A stretch of DNA of 64,000 nt from Erinaceus europaeus (taxonomy: Eukaryota; Chordata; Mammalia; Eulipotyphla; Erinaceidae): assembly GCF_950295315.1 (NCBI RefSeq), contig NW_026647188.1, positions 992,001 through 1,056,000 of the forward strand. Direction: 5' to 3'. A program made the position numbers and the translations under genes. The notes below the pieces were generated by a model. That model saw nothing but the letters and a program-made list of their open reading frames with translations, was not told the origin of the DNA and searched no databases. Shown here in pieces: positions 61,263 to 64,000 of this stretch (its first letter is position 1; each line of letters starts with the position of its first letter).

Positions 61263-62129
61263 AAATGAGAGAGTTAGAGAAGGCGAGAAGAGAAATATAT
61301 GAGTTGGAAAGAGACCAGAATTCAAAAACCTCCTACACTGTGTTCATTGATGACAGGTTCAAAGCTGGCTTGTCGAGATTGTAAGGCAGCAGCTCTCATG
61401 CCCACAGACCCCAGACAGCCCCAGTCTTCACCATATGCCGTACTACCAGACCTGACAGTAATGTGTGTGTGTCTGTGCGTGCTTAGAGCTCACCTGTAAT
61501 AGTCTCAGAGCATGGGTGTCAAGGTAGCCAGCCTCACCTGCAACTTATGTAAAGAGAACCTAGCTGGTCATGGCAAGCCAGATAGCCCAGATTCTGGCTA
61601 TGCAAGAATGCCAGAGAATTATGTGGAAGACCAAGACCCCATTTTGAGCCCCTGTTCACCACTTACCCAATTAGGGAAAAGCTGGGCTAGTGGCAAATCA
61701 GAGCTGCAGCTGTCTCTGTCTCTCTTCCTGCTAGGGCCCTGCTCTCTCAATTTATGACTGTTTCCGTCTCCTCAATAGGAAATTTACAAATGATGTACAG
61801 AAATACAAGGAAAGTGGTAAAAATTACCCCCGTAGCCATTATTACATGTAACTGTTGACTGTAAACCACTCATCCCCCAAGCAAGAACAGAGTAAATAGT
61901 TGTGAGGTTAAAAACATTGTAGGTTAAATAGGGAACATTCTTTAGAGACATGTAATACTAATCCATTTTGCATTGGATGTCACTGTAAAGAACAGTGCAG
62001 TAGTAGTTGTAGTAGTGTGTAGTATCTGCAAAAGTAAATGTATTGTGTGTCCAAAGTTCCCTTTAATTATAAGAGAAAATCTATCAGGCAGAAGAAATGA
62101 CCCCTCATGTGATATCGGACTAAATATAT
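61263..62129 (+). repeat. C tail, B head, D linker copy 5 and C start, cut by a provirus
   Basis: C tail (GAGAGTTAGAGAAGGCG), head with short (TG)n (61,460-61,485), D (61,610-62,015), then the first bases of a C unit up to GACTAAATATAT. In intact copies this continues AAATAAATATG; here the LTR begins. Confidence 0.8.
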
Positions 62130-62205
62130 TGTTGTGGTGGTGGTCTGGTTTCGGGCTGCACCACGGAGAAGAGAGCGGACGTGCAGAACAAAGGGGTAGA
62201 CAAAT

Positions 62206-62212
62206 CTTTATT
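62206..62212 (-). terminator. LTR polyadenylation signal
   Basis: AATAAAG on the minus strand, about 80 bp before the LTR end and about 140 bp after the TATA-like box. Confidence 0.65.
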
Positions 62213-62351
62213 ATAGGATGGGGGGTTTGGTCCAGACCACGTGGAGCCAGCCAGCAATGACCGTCCCCACTATCTGACCAAGGGGGGGAGAGCAGGGAGC
62301 CAGACCTCAGAGAGGGAGAGCTGAGAGCCCAGAGAGTGGGGGGTGAGGGGG

Positions 62352-62361
62352 CTTTTTATTG
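62352..62361 (-). promoter_or_regulatory. LTR TATA-like box
   Basis: AATAAAAAGC on the minus strand, preceded by TTGTCGCCC. Confidence 0.55.
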
Positions 62362-62478
62362 GGCGACAACCAGGGGTGACGTGTAGGGCCAGGATTTGTT
62401 GAAAGGGTGCACTCTAGGATTTTGCGGGGTGTAGAAAAACCTGGGGGCGGAGACTATCAGAATAACTCCTCAGCAACA

Positions 62479-62497
62479 TCTCCTCCTATCCCTTTAT
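62479..62497 (-). other. Polypurine tract next to the 3' LTR
   Basis: Minus strand AAAGGGATAGGAGGAGA directly abuts the TGTTG start of the LTR, the position of the plus-strand primer site in retroviruses. Its presence argues against a solo LTR. Confidence 0.7.
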
Positions 62498-64000
62498 ATT
62501 TAAATGGACACAGTAAAAAAATGGAATGGAGCAGGCTTAAATGTTTTAGAGGAATGCCATTTCAAGTGGGAAGATGTAGGACTTTCTGTGGAGGAGGGAA
62601 GGCTTAAATGGCTGCTAACCTTGTGAGATTTATGCGTCCTCCTGTGCTCAACCCCTCTTTAGAGAGAGAGAGACTTACCTGGAGAGACTCGTCTCATAGG
62701 TTTAAGCGCAGCCTGCTCAACCATCTCTTTACAATATCTCTACATCTTTTCTATCTTTCTATCTAGTAATTGCATAAGATGTGCAAAGTCTGTAAAAGAC
62801 TATCATGGGACAGAAACCTTTTGGGCATAAGCCTAAATGATATAACAAAATAGGAAGGGACAAGTAGGGTAGTAGTAAAAGCCAGTGTGGTGTGAAAGGA
62901 AGGGTTGGTGTGTAAAGGAACATTCCCCATTTGGGTGGGGAAAGGGGCAAGGGTACATAATGAGGGGGAGGCAGGAGGCATGACCCACCAAACAGAGGGG
63001 CTATTTGGCATTGTATAGTCCTCAAGGCAACAGTCAGTAAAGTCTATGAATTACTCAGGATCAGTCTATGAAAAACCAGCAGCGTGAAAGGAAATAAGCT
63101 GCTTCAAAATTGCGTAAAAAATATATAGGTTATGTCAGAAAGTCCCATAAAAGTCTCAGTCCGAAGTAGATGGCTTGGGGAAGAATTGGCAGGGGATGCA
63201 ATGCTGCATGATGGAGGTCAGCCGCTGGAATGTTGCTTTTCTGTAGATAGCCAGCTGGAACTGCCAACACGTGACAAGCAGGTCAGAAGCAGGAACGGTA
63301 ACCAGGCATGAAGAAAGTTCTGTCCTTGTAGTCTGTGTATCAGGTTATTCAGATCGTGTTGAGTGACATCTAGGGTTTCAGGGGGTGTGCCACAGTAGTC
63401 ATGCCATCTAGTGGGTGATGTCAGGGTGTGCAGGGGTTCAGATGGTTTTTCCAGGATTCCTGTGAAAGAAACACAAACAATCTGCTTCTCATGGTTAATT
63501 TGAGCTTGTAACAAGTTATAGGTTTGTTATAGTTGATACCTCGATGATTATAATTGGTTTAGAATCTCTTTATGATTTTATTTAAAGGTCATATAATGTG
63601 ACCTCCTGTAGCAGCCTCTACCGCTGGATCTTGAGACCAATTTTAGCTAAAATATGTATTTTAAACAGACTCAAATTGCTTAGAGAGTTAACGCATATTC
63701 ATGACAATGATTTTAACGTTTACAGTGCCAGATTGATGCCAGATCTGTTGTGGATTAATTTCCACAAGATAGTTTACAGGGCACCTTTGGGGGCCCTTCA
63801 AAGGTGTCCTGTATATAAAATTTATATAGTTTAGTTTTGGGAATGAATAGTCACATTGAACATTTAGACTTTTACCTAAATTGTAAGTTACCTTAACAAA
63901 TTAATTTTACCTTGTCTGGTAAAAGTGTAGCTGTAGTGTTACACTTTTGACCGTTAATTTAGTGTTACCAAACTTGAGACATACCCATAAACATTTAGTT
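62479..64000 (-). mobile_element. Endogenous retrovirus internal region (3' part, runs off window)
   Basis: By orientation this should be the 3' end of the proviral interior. The longest minus-strand open frames are about 98 codons (63,218-63,514) and 88 codons (62,759-63,025). I recognise neither as gag, pol or env, so the region looks non-coding or badly decayed. A consensus splice donor CAG/GTAAGT is present on the minus strand at about 62,673-62,682. AT content rises towards the window end, and where the interior ends cannot be seen. Confidence 0.55.

Larger units (their letters stand above)
62130..62478 (-). mobile_element. Endogenous retrovirus 3' LTR
   Basis: On the minus strand the 349-bp element starts TGTTGCTGAGGAG and ends CACCACAACA, with TGTTG/CAACA inverted termini. 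It has a TATA-like AATAAAAAGC (62,352-62,361) and a poly(A) signal AATAAAG (62,206-62,212) in the right order. From these I infer U3 of about 150 bp, R of about 135 bp and a short U5 of about 60 bp. Short U5 and overall size recall class II (ERVK/IAP-like) LTRs, but the class is not proven. A polypurine tract lies immediately upstream, so this is the 3' LTR of a provirus that extends past the window. Confidence 0.8.

Noticed and set aside
62130..62478. Solo LTR
   Set aside because: A polypurine tract abuts the U3 end and array sequence does not resume after 62,478.

Overview
This is mammalian nuclear DNA with no protein-coding gene I can support. Four interspersed repeat types resemble, from memory, SINE/LINE families typical of hedgehogs (Erinaceidae). 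They are a tRNA-derived SINE with a dynamic CAA/AAC-rich tail, a second SINE ending in CCAATAAATAA-like sequence, a short SINE with AGTTCAATCC-type B box, and a LINE-1 3' UTR ending ...AATAAAAAA. I therefore infer Erinaceus or a close relative; no database search was possible. Most of the window (about 62 of 64 kb) is locally repeated sequence in two families, followed by the 3' end of an endogenous retrovirus.

Domain A (1,605-24,455) is a macrosatellite of seven direct units, with spacings of 3,347, 3,384, 3,396, 3,408, 3,440 and 3,413 bp; the seventh is truncated. Each complete unit has a GC-rich half (polypurine GGA tract, CCTCTCCTGT mini-repeat, GGAT microsatellite) and an AT-rich half with three antisense SINE copies. 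Units fall into two sequence types, alpha and beta. One alpha block of about 12.4 kb (roughly 4.06-16.52 kb) lies between beta sequence on both sides, with switch points inside units 1 and 5.

Domain B/C (1-1,604 and 24,456-62,129) is a more irregular composite. B is a roughly 3.1-kb segment containing a core-promoter-like cluster, a compound (TA)n(GA)n tract, a (CA)n tract and, at its end, a roughly 50-bp tandem repeat built on ATTGGCCAG plus CACGCCC. C is a roughly 0.99-kb AT-rich tandem unit with an antisense SINE relic and a (TA)n tract. D is a roughly 0.4-kb SINE-derived linker between B and C. Copies of B are at about 1, 28.9, 30.2, 33.3, 35.3, 42.1, 50.3 and 58.1 kb, several truncated at abrupt junctions.

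Three pieces interrupt this pattern. (1) A 1,028-bp insertion at 39,503-40,530, flanked by a 15-bp duplication, looks like a 5'-truncated LINE-1 that carried about 0.88 kb of its 3' flank with it (3' transduction). (2) A 1.1-kb non-repeated island at 46,930-48,044 holds two more copies of the 50-bp ATTGGCCAG module and two strong CTCF-like motifs in the same orientation, 245 bp apart. (3) From 62,130 to the window end there is a minus-strand endogenous retrovirus entered through its 3' LTR (349 bp, TGTTG...CAACA) and polypurine tract.

The most unusual items are the ATTGGCCAG/CACGCCC module arrays repeated with every B copy and present again in the single-copy island, the CTCF-like pair, the alpha/beta mosaic of domain A, and the transduction insertion. 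Any regulatory role is inference from motifs.
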